Below, in pieces: positions 37,149 to 44,217 of a stretch of 64,000 bases of DNA. Each line of letters starts with the position of its first letter. The first letter of the stretch is position 1. This DNA comes from CAVIQK01 sp964613035 (lineage in GTDB: Bacteria > Bacillota > Clostridia > Christensenellales > DTU072). A program made the translations under genes and the position numbers. The stretch is from NCBI GenBank assembly GCA_964613035.1, contig CAZTFQ010000009.1, forward strand, positions 1 through 64,000, read 5' to 3'. The notes under the pieces were generated by a model that searched no databases, was not told where the DNA came from, and was given only the letters and a program-made list of their open reading frames with translations.

Positions 37149-37177
37149 ATTATAGAGTAAAATATGCCTAGGCGCAA
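37149..37177 (-). promoter_or_regulatory. Promoter of the giant protein/polyamine transport operon
   Basis: Minus-strand TTGCGC (37177-37172), a 17-bp spacer and a perfect TATAAT (37154-37149). Expected start near 37142. Confidence 0.65.
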
Positions 37178-37221
37178 TAACTTAAGCGGAAATTTTATTA
37201 AAATTTAACAAAAAATTCGTT

Positions 37222-37980
37222 TTAGAGCTCTTTCAAAAACCTTTCAAACGGTAATCCCAGGCGCCTGTCGAGAGATTCTCTTACGGAGCAATCGATACAT
37301 TTCTCGACGAATCGAGTGGCTTTTTCCACGGAATTTTTTATGTCCGAGCCGTTAAGAGACTCTGCTATCGCGACAGAAGCGAACAAGTCTCCCGCGCAAT
37401 GGAAGTCGCCCTTTCTCTCCGCGGTAAAAAAGACCGTATCGCCGCTCTCGTCCGAGACGACGTTGGCGAGTTTTCCTTCGCGTTCGATACCCGTGACGAT
37501 CGTAACGGGAGCCAAAGGGAAAGGTTCTGCGTCTCCCGCGAGCAAGCTCCACTCGGTGGCATTGGGAAAAATAACGTCGGCAAAAGATACCAGCTCCGAC
37601 ATGGCGGCGGGCATATCGGAAGTGAAGCCTTCATACAATCTTCCGAAGTCACCCAACACCGGGTCCACGAAAATTCGAGCGCCTTTTTCCTTGAAATTTT
37701 TCACTATTCCGACGGTCTGTTCAATGACCTGTCTGGAGCCTGTATATCCCGTATAGACTGCGTCGAATTCCACTCCGAGATTATCCCACTTAAGAAGAAT
37801 TTCGTCGAAGCGGTCATGCATATCGTAGTAAGAAAAATCTTCCACGCCTCCGGTCTGAGAGGACAGCACGGCGACGGGAAGCACTCCCGTTGATATCCCG
37901 GCATGATTGAGGACCGAGCAAGCTACCTGAGCGGAAGCGTTGCCGACAAGACTGATATCGCTAATAACGAGGACTCTCAC
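37222..37980 (-). CDS. Pyridoxamine kinase/PfkB-like kinase
   Basis: A 252-residue ribokinase-fold protein close to bacterial pyridoxal/pyridoxamine kinases, which phosphorylate vitamin B6 forms. Seen: VLVISDISLVGNASAQVA at the N-terminus (substrate pocket), VYTGYTGSRQV near 80, DPVLGDFG near 114, and HCAGDLFASVAIA near 213 where the usual catalytic GTGD appears as CAGD; the Asp is kept. The start is GTG at 37980: it gives a 4-nt GTGA overlap with the upstream esterase stop and has GAGGA nine bases upstream, while the ATG at 38022 would overlap by 46 nt. Paired with the esterase in one transcript. Confidence 0.85.
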   Translation of the reverse strand: MRVLVISDISLVGNASAQVACSVLNHAGISTGVLPVAVLSSQTGGVEDFSYYDMHDRFDEILLKWDNLGVEFDAVYTGYTGSRQVIEQTVGIVKNFKEKGARIFVDPVLGDFGRLYEGFTSDMPAAMSELVSFADVIFPNATEWSLLAGDAEPFPLAPVTIVTGIEREGKLANVVSDESGDTVFFTAERKGDFHCAGDLFASVAIAESLNGSDIKNSVEKATRFVEKCIDCSVRESLDRRLGLPFERFLKEL

Positions 37981-38885
37981 TTTTTGACTTCCTCTAAATA
38001 CTCGGCGACCTTGTTCATACATCTTGAGGACGCCTTTTTATAAAACAACAGATTATAACAATGATTGCAGGTGAGTTCTTCCGCCCTATCCGCATCGTAC
38101 GGCACGGAGGACTCTTCCAGCTTTTTCATCATCGATTCGCCCTGCCCCTTCAAAAAAACGTCGTGCGCGGCGCAGGAGACGAAAACTTTATTCCACTTCT
38201 CGTTGACGAAGTCCGAGGGGGAAATATATTCTCCGTACTTATTCTCCGACAACTCCTTCAGCCCGCGAGTAAGTCGATATCCTAAGAATTGCGAGCCGAG
38301 TTTCAGTCCCAATCCGAAGGGATAATTTCCGTCGAAAGCGGCTCTCGCGTCGTACAGTCCGGAAAAAGCCACCAGACCTTTCGCTCCGACGTGCGTCTCG
38401 GGAAGTTCCAGTCCGCGATAGAGATTCTCGTCTTTAAGAGCGGCGTAACACGCGGCGGCGTAATACGCGCCTGCGGAATCGCCCGAGAATACGAGCGTAT
38501 CCGTATCGATGTTGTATTCCTCGGCACGCTTCTCCAGCTCCGCTATAGCCGCGAAGATATCCTGTAGCGCGGAAGGGAAAGGATTAGACGGCGCCAGTCT
38601 GTAATTGACGTTAAGCACGAAATATCCTTTATCGGCAAACCAGCAAGACAGCGCGCGACGATGTTTTTTGTCGCCTTTAACGAAGCCTCCTCCGTGAATA
38701 TTGACCAAAACGGGAAGCTTTTCTTTCCCGATACGTTCCGTTTCGTAGGCTATATCGTGAGAGCGATAGACGTCTTCTCCCGAGATAGCGTCCTTCACGT
38801 AAGTTACGCGAGGATATTTTTTATAATTTTGTAAAGGATGATAAACGACATCTATAGCCGTGAAAGCCGCACCTATGATATCCAT
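37977..38885 (-). CDS. Alpha/beta hydrolase, hormone-sensitive-lipase type esterase
   Basis: A 302-residue hydrolase. Oxyanion motif NIHGGGFVKGDKK near residue 63 and nucleophile elbow FSGDSAGAYYA near 133 (Ser in GDSAG) are typical of the HSL/BD-FAE group acting on short acyl esters. The catalytic Asp and His probably lie in AAHDVF and NHCYN near 235-285. No signal peptide, so cytoplasmic. GGAGGA precedes the ATG at 38885. It is transcribed from a promoter that shares its -35 box with the divergent carrier gene. Confidence 0.88.
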   Translation of the reverse strand: MDIIGAAFTAIDVVYHPLQNYKKYPRVTYVKDAISGEDVYRSHDIAYETERIGKEKLPVLVNIHGGGFVKGDKKHRRALSCWFADKGYFVLNVNYRLAPSNPFPSALQDIFAAIAELEKRAEEYNIDTDTLVFSGDSAGAYYAAACYAALKDENLYRGLELPETHVGAKGLVAFSGLYDARAAFDGNYPFGLGLKLGSQFLGYRLTRGLKELSENKYGEYISPSDFVNEKWNKVFVSCAAHDVFLKGQGESMMKKLEESSVPYDADRAEELTCNHCYNLLFYKKASSRCMNKVAEYLEEVKK

Positions 38886-38922
38886 TGATAAGGTCCTCCG
38901 AAGCGTACCCGATTTTTTAAAT

Positions 38923-38952
38923 ATTATATCATAAGCGAGTAAATATTTGCAA
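38923..38952 (-). promoter_or_regulatory. Promoter of the esterase-kinase pair
   Basis: Minus strand: TTGCAA (38952-38947), an 18-bp spacer ending in TGA, and TATAAT (38928-38923), an extended -10. The -35 hexamer TTGCAA is its own complement and is also the -35 of the plus-strand promoter. Confidence 0.6.
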
Positions 38953-38975
38953 TAGTATGAAGCTTCTGATAAAAT
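38947..38975 (+). promoter_or_regulatory. Promoter of the AEC carrier, 8 nt from its start codon
   Basis: TTGCAA (38947-38952), a 17-bp spacer and TAAAAT (38970-38975). Eight bases separate the -10 from the ATG at 38984, the same spacing as at mnmA, and no ribosome site is present. Confidence 0.6.
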
Positions 38976-38983
38976 ATCGACAT

Positions 38984-39934
38984 ATGGATAGTTATTTTTT
39001 ACAAATGTTACTTAAAGTCGCCGTACTTATGGCGCTGGCTATACCCGGGTTTGTATTAAAAAAAGCTCGTCTTATGCCGGACGGCAGTGCCAAGGGATTG
39101 TGCAACATCCTGATCTACATAGCGATACCGTTCCTTGTAGTGGAAGGGTTTCAGAACAGTTCTTACACGCCCGAGCTACTGGAAGGAATATTATACAGCG
39201 CCATAATCGCGCTGATCTCTCAATTGGCGATGCTGCTCGTCGGCAAGGTGGCGTTCAGAAGCAATCTCGACGACAACAGAGTTGCCCGATTCGCGTCGAC
39301 CTTTTCCAATTGCGGCTTTTTCGGATATCCCGTAATAAGATTGCTCTATCCTTCTTCCCCCGAGGCTATCGTATATGCGGTCGTGTACAACGCGGTCTTC
39401 AACATCCTGTCGTACACTCTGGGGTTATACGACCTGACAGGCGACAAAAAAACCGTCAGTCCGCTCAAGGCTCTCGTCTCTCCCGTAACGGTTTCTCTTG
39501 CAATTTCTCTGCCGCTGTTTTTCTGTAACGTTTCTCTTAAAGAACACACGCCGAGCATATGGTCCGCCGTGGAATCGCTTGCGGAGATATCCACGCCGTT
39601 GTCGATGATAGTGATGGGTATAAAACTCGCCGAGCTCAAACCTAAAAAATATCTCGCCAACTCTTCCGTCTACGCCGTATCCGTGCTTAAGCTGGTCGCG
39701 GCTCCCGTCATCACGGTTATGCTGGGATTGATACTAAGGCTCGTTACCGATACCGACTCGGTCGTTATCGTCACGATGACGGTAATGTCGGCTATGCCCA
39801 CCGCCACGATGACCATAGCCATGTCCGAGTCTTACGGAAAAAATTCCGAGCTGGCGTCGGTGTACGTAGTAACGTCGGCGATACTGTCGATAGTTACGAT
39901 TCCGCTGATTTCTTCTCTATTGACCTACATATAA
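38984..39934 (+). CDS. AEC (auxin efflux carrier) family transporter
   Basis: A 316-residue membrane protein with about ten hydrophobic segments in two five-helix halves, as in bacterial AEC/BART-superfamily carriers such as malate or other organic-acid transporters. The N-terminus MDSYFLQMLLKVAVLMALAI leads into helix 1; the second half begins near residue 165. NCGFFGYPV (near 110) and the later MSAMPTATMTIAMSESYG match conserved family regions. Substrate unknown. The start at 38984 is preferred over 38957 because the earlier codon lies within the promoter spacer. A single-gene unit. Confidence 0.88.
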   Translation: MDSYFLQMLLKVAVLMALAIPGFVLKKARLMPDGSAKGLCNILIYIAIPFLVVEGFQNSSYTPELLEGILYSAIIALISQLAMLLVGKVAFRSNLDDNRVARFASTFSNCGFFGYPVIRLLYPSSPEAIVYAVVYNAVFNILSYTLGLYDLTGDKKTVSPLKALVSPVTVSLAISLPLFFCNVSLKEHTPSIWSAVESLAEISTPLSMIVMGIKLAELKPKKYLANSSVYAVSVLKLVAAPVITVMLGLILRLVTDTDSVVIVTMTVMSAMPTATMTIAMSESYGKNSELASVYVVTSAILSIVTIPLISSLLTYI

Positions 39935-39937
39935 AAA

Positions 39938-39962
39938 TCCCCCGAAACGATGCTTCGGGGAT
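39938..39962 (-). terminator. Terminator of the fprA transcript
   Basis: CCCCGAA (39940-39946) pairs with TTCGGGG (39954-39960), extended by AT pairs past one bulged C; on the minus strand it is followed by TTTTTATAT. It lies between convergent genes. Confidence 0.75.
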
Positions 39963-39998
39963 ACATTATTGTAGAGATTGGCAACCCAAACGTGATTA

Positions 39999-41153
39999 TT
40001 AGTCGGACAATTCTTTTGCCAGTGCGGCGATTTCTTCAAGATTGGCTTCGGTAACGGAGCCTTTTATTTTAACGGAATGCTCCGCGAATCTTATATCGGA
40101 AGATCCTCCGAAAGCTTCTTTCATCAGTTTAGCCGCGACGGGTGCCCATGTGCCGTTTTCTATGAAAGCGATGCGGCGATTTTTATAATTACGTTCCACG
40201 AGGTGATCGATGAATTCTTTCATCGTCGGGAAGATGCCGCCGTTGTAGGTAGTGGTGGCTAGGACCAGAGTATCGTATCTGAAAGCGTCCTCGACGGCTT
40301 CAGCCCAATCGCAACGCTGTAGCTCGGAAAGGGCGACCTTCACGCCTTCCTCTTCCAGTTTTTCTTTCAGCTCCGAGACGGCGTCCAAAGTGTGTCCGTA
40401 GACCGACGTATAGGCTATCGCCACCCCGTGCGATTCGGCTTCGTAAGAAGACCACGTTTCGTATAACCCGAGGTAGTAAGACAGGTTGTCTTTCAAAACG
40501 GGTCCGTGCAGAGGGCATATGATATCGACGGACAGAGCGGACAATTTCTTAAGCAGAGCTTTGACCTGCACGCCGAATCTGCCGACTATGCCGAAATAAT
40601 ATCTTCTGGCTTCGCAAGCCCAGTCCGTTTCATCTCCTTCCACTGCGCCGAATTTTCCGAAAGCGTCCGCAGAGAATAGGATACGTTCCTTTTCGTCATA
40701 GGTCACGACGACTTCCGGCCAATGGACCATGGGGGCGGTGAAAAATCTGAGAGTTCTGTCGCCCAGATCGAGCGTACCACCCTCTCCGACGATTATTCTT
40801 CCGTCGGCAAAATCCGCCCCGAAATACGCCTCTAACATAGAAAAGGCATTCTTGGAAGCGACGATGACCGCGGAGGGGTACTTTTTGACAAAAGCGGCTA
40901 TACTGCCCGAGTGGTCGGGTTCCACGTGCTGGACTATGAGATAGTCGGGCAAGCGTCCCTCGAGAACCGCGTCCAGATTGGACAACCATTGCTCGGCAAA
41001 CCGTGCGTCCACGGTATCCGTGACGGCGATTTTTTCTCCGATTATGACGTAAGAGTTGTATGCCATTCCGTCGGGGACGGCGTACATACCCTCAAAAAGA
41101 TCCGTTTCGTAGTCGTTGACTCCGACGTATTTTATTGTAGACGATATATTCAT
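39999..41153 (-). CDS. fprA: A-type flavoprotein FprA (diiron O2/NO reductase)
   Basis: A 384-residue A-type flavoprotein that reduces O2 or NO to protect strict anaerobes. Residues 1-245 are a metallo-beta-lactamase fold with all diiron ligands visible: HVEPDHSG near 81, the His in MVHWPEV near 149, the Asp in LFSADAFGKFG near 168 and the His in CPLHGPV near 230. Residues 255-384 are flavodoxin (AYTSVYGHTLDAV, TTYNGG, FIENGTWAP) binding FMN. No rubredoxin domain, so an external donor is needed. The start is at 41153 with GGAGG five bases upstream; the frame is open 39 codons earlier without family similarity. Supports an anaerobic lifestyle. Confidence 0.93.
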   Translation of the reverse strand: MNISSTIKYVGVNDYETDLFEGMYAVPDGMAYNSYVIIGEKIAVTDTVDARFAEQWLSNLDAVLEGRLPDYLIVQHVEPDHSGSIAAFVKKYPSAVIVASKNAFSMLEAYFGADFADGRIIVGEGGTLDLGDRTLRFFTAPMVHWPEVVVTYDEKERILFSADAFGKFGAVEGDETDWACEARRYYFGIVGRFGVQVKALLKKLSALSVDIICPLHGPVLKDNLSYYLGLYETWSSYEAESHGVAIAYTSVYGHTLDAVSELKEKLEEEGVKVALSELQRCDWAEAVEDAFRYDTLVLATTTYNGGIFPTMKEFIDHLVERNYKNRRIAFIENGTWAPVAAKLMKEAFGGSSDIRFAEHSVKIKGSVTEANLEEIAALAKELSD

Positions 41154-41180
41154 ATCAACCTCCAGATTCGAGTTAGCATT

Positions 41181-41209
41181 ACTATAATGCTTTTTTAGGA
41201 TAAAATCAA
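41181..41209 (-). promoter_or_regulatory. Promoter of fprA
   Basis: Minus strand TTGATT (41209-41204), a 17-bp spacer and TATAGT (41186-41181), leaving a short leader with GGAGG before 41153. Confidence 0.6.
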
Positions 41210-41299
41210 GAAAAATCCGATACGGAACCTCAGAATATTTTATATAGCGATCAATCGAACGAAAACGCAATCAACTGTTTACAGCATTATCGGTCGGTG

Positions 41300-41365
41300 A
41301 TGGAAAATAAATATAAAACGAAAAAAAGAGGACGTCCGGTTATGCCTAAGAAAGAAGAAGCGTGA
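41300..41365 (+). CDS. Possible 21-residue AT-hook peptide
   Basis: An ATG at 41300 opens a 21-codon frame, very basic, with the core AT-hook motif KKRGRPVMPKK. It ends at 41365 and an intrinsic terminator begins 20 bp later. No clear ribosome site or promoter is seen, and the frame stays open upstream to 41204, so it could also be the end of a decayed gene. AT-hook cores bind the minor groove of AT-rich DNA. Coding status uncertain. Confidence 0.25.
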   Translation: MENKYKTKKRGRPVMPKKEEA

Positions 41366-41384
41366 GATAATACCTATCGTACTA

Positions 41385-41417
41385 AAAAACGGCAAGTCCT
41401 CTCGACCTGCCGTTTTT
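41385..41417. terminator. Bidirectional intrinsic terminator
   Basis: AAAAACGGCA/TGCCGTTTTT with an inner GTC/GAC pair after one A-C mismatch and a five-base loop; T-runs occur on both strands. It ends the acyltransferase transcript on minus and would end any plus transcript through the AT-hook ORF. Confidence 0.85.
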
Positions 41418-41418
41418 C

Positions 41419-42114
41419 TTATTCGGCGATTTCTCTTAAAGCCCGTCCCATTTCATTGGCGCGATCCTTAAAAATCTCTGCGATTTCGTCGTCCGTTTTC
41501 CCTTCGAATTCCGACAGATATCTCGGTCTGTCTATGGCGAGACGGTTGTTATGCTTAGAATAATACATATTGATTATCGGGACGTCTTCTTTTATCGTGC
41601 GTAGATAGAGCTTGGCAAGCACGACGAAGCCGCTGAAATATTTAATCAACTCGTCGTGATATCCCGTAGAAGAGTCTTCCGGGAAGACCAACACGGAATA
41701 ATCCGACTTGAGGTAATTGAGACTGGTCTTCATCGTACCCATAAGACGGACGTCTCTATACGTGGGAATGACCTGTATTCCTTTATAAAACGCGCTCGTA
41801 ACGGGCAGCGCCGCCAATGCGGCAAAGAACGCGTGCAATTTACCGTAGCCGTGCTTCTTGCCGTAATAGATATTCTTGAGATAATCCCATCTTCCTTTGA
41901 CGTCGAGGCACATCTCGTACGTCCCCCAGAAGTAGACGGGGTAGTCTAAATACAGCTCGTGCTTAAGCGGTCCCGTGCTACCTACGTGATTGGATATAAA
42001 GATTGCCTTAGTAGGCATTTCGTCTCCGTAAAACGTCGTTTCGGGAGCCTTAATGAAGAGTTTTAAGATTTTCTTGACCGATCTGAAAAACGGTCTGCGA
42101 GTATTGTAAGTCAA
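41419..42114 (-). CDS. Lysophospholipid acyltransferase-like protein
   Basis: A 231-residue protein of the PlsC-like acyltransferase superfamily, expected at the membrane face. It shows AIFISNHVGSTGPLKHELYL (near 33) in the position of the NHxxxxD catalytic block and VFPEDSSTGYHDELIKYF (near 148) in place of FPEG. The catalytic His is present, but the Asp four residues on is replaced (H-V-G-S-T-G), so activity or substrate may differ. A hydrophobic stretch near 100-115 may lie in the membrane. The start codon is TTG at 42114 with AAGGA nine bases upstream, overlapping the end region of the GH5 gene. Probably second in the GH5 transcript. Confidence 0.75.
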   Translation of the reverse strand: MTYNTRRPFFRSVKKILKLFIKAPETTFYGDEMPTKAIFISNHVGSTGPLKHELYLDYPVYFWGTYEMCLDVKGRWDYLKNIYYGKKHGYGKLHAFFAALAALPVTSAFYKGIQVIPTYRDVRLMGTMKTSLNYLKSDYSVLVFPEDSSTGYHDELIKYFSGFVVLAKLYLRTIKEDVPIINMYYSKHNNRLAIDRPRYLSEFEGKTDDEIAEIFKDRANEMGRALREIAE

Positions 42115-42127
42115 CGTTATAGTTCCT

Positions 42128-43633
42128 TTATAGTCGGACGAAGATTTTTCTTATGCCCGGTTCTGCTATAATGCGGAGATTACAGCGAGTGTGTTTTTCT
42201 TCTACTTCTACCCTTCCGTCCGCCTGAATGCTCTGAGGAAGTTTTTTGAAAGTGATAACGGTCCCGGCGTCGGAGTCGCATTCATATTCCATCTCAAAAG
42301 TTTTATTGGCTTTATCGTAACGGTAATAATGAATTTTGCCTGCCGTCGCCCTCGGGTACGGACGGTCGATTATCTCAAACATATCCGGTATACTGTAGAC
42401 TATTTCTTTTGACGTGAAGTAACAACTGCTCCAGAGTCTCTTGTCCAGCTCTTCCGTAATATGCTCTATGTGGTTAAGCCAGTCGTCGCCGTGGAAGCAT
42501 GTACAGCCCCACTCTCCCAGTATGACCGGTTGATTAAGTCTCTTCTGCGACTCGGCGTGTCTAGAGATCATATAATCGATACGCGCGTCCGATGCGTAAT
42601 TATAATCGTCGGTATCCACCATGAAGTCGTACGCATGCGGTCCTAAGCACTGATTCGGGACGGGATTGCCGTCATTGTCCGTAACGGGTCCGCCGTAGAA
42701 CGGTATGCCTATATTATTCCAATAGCTACTCGAGGTGACGACTATTCCATCCGACGTAACCTCTCTTAGTGCCGCGGTCATCTTGTTCATAAAAGGCGTA
42801 TGATATTCTCTGTCAAACTTCTTCATCAATCGATTAGCACCCTTGGTCGCCTTGGAAAGAGCCTCCGGGGTGATACAATCGAACGCCTTCTTATTCTCTC
42901 CTTTTATGAAAGAAATTATAAGCTTGAGCGTACGGAACTTCATATCGAAGAGTCCCTCGCGGACGACTCCCAGAAGAATCTTTCTGAATACTTTGGTTCC
43001 GAGAGAACCCGGGAAAGGTTCGTTCATAAAGTCGAAGCCGAAAAAATTGGGCTTGTCTTTAACCGTTTCCGCAAGTTTTTTGACCAGCATCGCATAGCGG
43101 TCCTGCAGTCCTATGCCGTCGACGGGCTCGTTGTGCCAGAATGCGTCGAAGCATTCCGCGGTCACTTTTCCGAAGAAATACGGCTCCGCCCAAATGCCGA
43201 ACTTGGGCGTCCGATAGCGGCGGCCTTTTTTTGTGAGGCACGCCCATGCGGGAGCACCGTCGCCCCAGCCGTTGCCGAAGCCCGAATATATATCCTGATG
43301 CAAGTCGATGAAGACGAACAAGCCGTATTTACCCGCGGCGTCGAAAAAGTCGGAGACGTTCTGTAAATATTCCTCGTTATAGACGCCGGGCTCGGGTTCA
43401 AGCGCGTCCCATGTCACGCCCAGACGGATGATGTTGAATCCCTTAGACGCCAGCTTGAAGAAAAACGTATCGTCGGTAGGTAGACCGTACTTGCGCCTGA
43501 CCGACATATCGGTCAATACTCCTCTGTCGGTCCAGTTGATATCGCACTCACCCTTATCGATGAAATTGACACCGTGGAAGATACGCTGACGTCCCTTTTC
43601 GTCGACAAAGATTTTCCCTTGCGTATAAAACAT
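42128..43633 (-). CDS. GH5 glycosidase, endoglycoceramidase-like
   Basis: A 501-residue clan GH-A hydrolase resembling endoglycosylceramidases and related GH5 enzymes that release glycans or glucose from glycolipids. Seen: FIDLHQDIYSGFGNGWGDG near residue 110 (the DxHQD...GDGAP block typical of that group), acid/base Glu in DFMNEPFPG near 205, and nucleophile Glu in ILGEWGCTCF near 373, followed by a C-terminal beta domain (about 420-501). There is no signal peptide, so it should act in the cytoplasm. GGGAGGAG precedes the ATG at 43633. Next to an acyltransferase-like gene, which may hint at lipid-linked substrates. Confidence 0.85.
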   Translation of the reverse strand: MFYTQGKIFVDEKGRQRIFHGVNFIDKGECDINWTDRGVLTDMSVRRKYGLPTDDTFFFKLASKGFNIIRLGVTWDALEPEPGVYNEEYLQNVSDFFDAAGKYGLFVFIDLHQDIYSGFGNGWGDGAPAWACLTKKGRRYRTPKFGIWAEPYFFGKVTAECFDAFWHNEPVDGIGLQDRYAMLVKKLAETVKDKPNFFGFDFMNEPFPGSLGTKVFRKILLGVVREGLFDMKFRTLKLIISFIKGENKKAFDCITPEALSKATKGANRLMKKFDREYHTPFMNKMTAALREVTSDGIVVTSSSYWNNIGIPFYGGPVTDNDGNPVPNQCLGPHAYDFMVDTDDYNYASDARIDYMISRHAESQKRLNQPVILGEWGCTCFHGDDWLNHIEHITEELDKRLWSSCYFTSKEIVYSIPDMFEIIDRPYPRATAGKIHYYRYDKANKTFEMEYECDSDAGTVITFKKLPQSIQADGRVEVEEKHTRCNLRIIAEPGIRKIFVRL

Positions 43634-43662
43634 AATGCTCCTCCCGATATATTGTCAACTAA

Positions 43663-43691
43663 ATGATACCAAAAATCTCGGGACATTTCAA
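43663..43691 (-). promoter_or_regulatory. Promoter of the GH5 gene
   Basis: Minus strand TTGAAA (43691-43686), a 17-bp spacer ending in TGG, and TATCAT (43668-43663), an extended -10. Expected start near 43656. Confidence 0.55.
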
Positions 43692-43740
43692 TAGTCAATT
43701 TTTCGGTCGGACAAAATAGAAACAAAATAAATCAATATCG

Positions 43741-43769
43741 TTGCAAATTCCGAATAAATATGGTAATAT
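43741..43769 (+). promoter_or_regulatory. Promoter of tRNA-Leu
   Basis: TTGCAA (43741-43746), a 17-bp spacer and TAATAT (43764-43769), ten bases before the tRNA. The same TTGCAA -35 is used at 38947. Confidence 0.55.
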
Positions 43770-43778
43770 CAAGAAGAC

Positions 43779-43864
43779 GCCGAAGTGGTGGAATGGCAGA
43801 CGCGACGGACTCAAAATCCGTTGGTAGCGATACCGTGCGGGTTCAAGTCCCGCCTTCGGCACCA
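43779..43864 (+). tRNA. tRNA-Leu (anticodon CAA)
   Basis: GCCGAAG/CTTCGGC acceptor stem (43779-43785 and 43854-43860), A discriminator, encoded CCA at 43862-43864. The anticodon stem ACGGA/TCCGT encloses loop CTCAAAA with anticodon CAA at 43812-43814, reading UUG. The long variable arm and the GGTTCAAGTCC T-arm are as expected for class II tRNA-Leu. Confidence 0.96.
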
Positions 43865-43870
43865 GACGAG

Positions 43871-43908
43871 AATAAAACGAACTTTAAGAAATTGAAGTTC
43901 GTTTTATT
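43871..43908 (+). terminator. Terminator of tRNA-Leu
   Basis: A perfect 14-bp stem AATAAAACGAACTT/AAGTTCGTTTTATT with a ten-base loop, followed by a run of Ts. Confidence 0.9.
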
Positions 43909-44217
43909 TTTTTACAACGGTGCTTAGCTTACGCCTTACATTACGGAGCTGCGGAGCGCGGCTAAATAGTGACTAGATATAACGGTTCAATCATCGACGT
44001 CTCCGAAAATAATTATTATGAGTGGTTCACATTCAAAGCAACATATGTTATAATACAAGCGAACAAACTTGTTTGCAAGGGTTTGTGAGCGCCGTATTTC
44101 AACGGAAACGGCGGATTGCGACAGCAAAACGCAAGGCAACGACAGTTGCAACAAAATTTTCAATTTTGTTACGTTTCAACGTTATAATATACACATCTTA
44201 TTAGGAGGTCTCGTATT
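43909..44217 (+). promoter_or_regulatory. Non-coding upstream region of the GH-A gene with promoter and inverted repeats
   Basis: A promoter TTCACA-17-TATAAT lies at 44026-44054, giving a leader of about 155 nt. The leader holds CAAAC-TT-GTTTG at 44064-44075, operator-like, and a 9-bp hairpin AACAAAATT/AATTTTGTT at 44150-44170. A second TATAAT follows at 44183 without a clear -35. Bases 43909-44020 show nothing recognisable. The region is more AT-rich in style than most of the window. Confidence 0.5.

Noticed and set aside
41204..41299. Upstream extension of the AT-hook ORF as a longer protein
   Set aside because: The added residues show no family similarity and overlap the fprA promoter region; no start codon with a ribosome site is present.
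43779..43864. tRNA-Leu as an integration site of a mobile island
   Set aside because: No integrase and no second copy of the tRNA 3' end was found downstream.
44022..44204. A 60-codon plus-strand frame upstream of the GH-A gene
   Set aside because: It covers the promoter and two inverted repeats, has no ribosome site and an unlikely composition.
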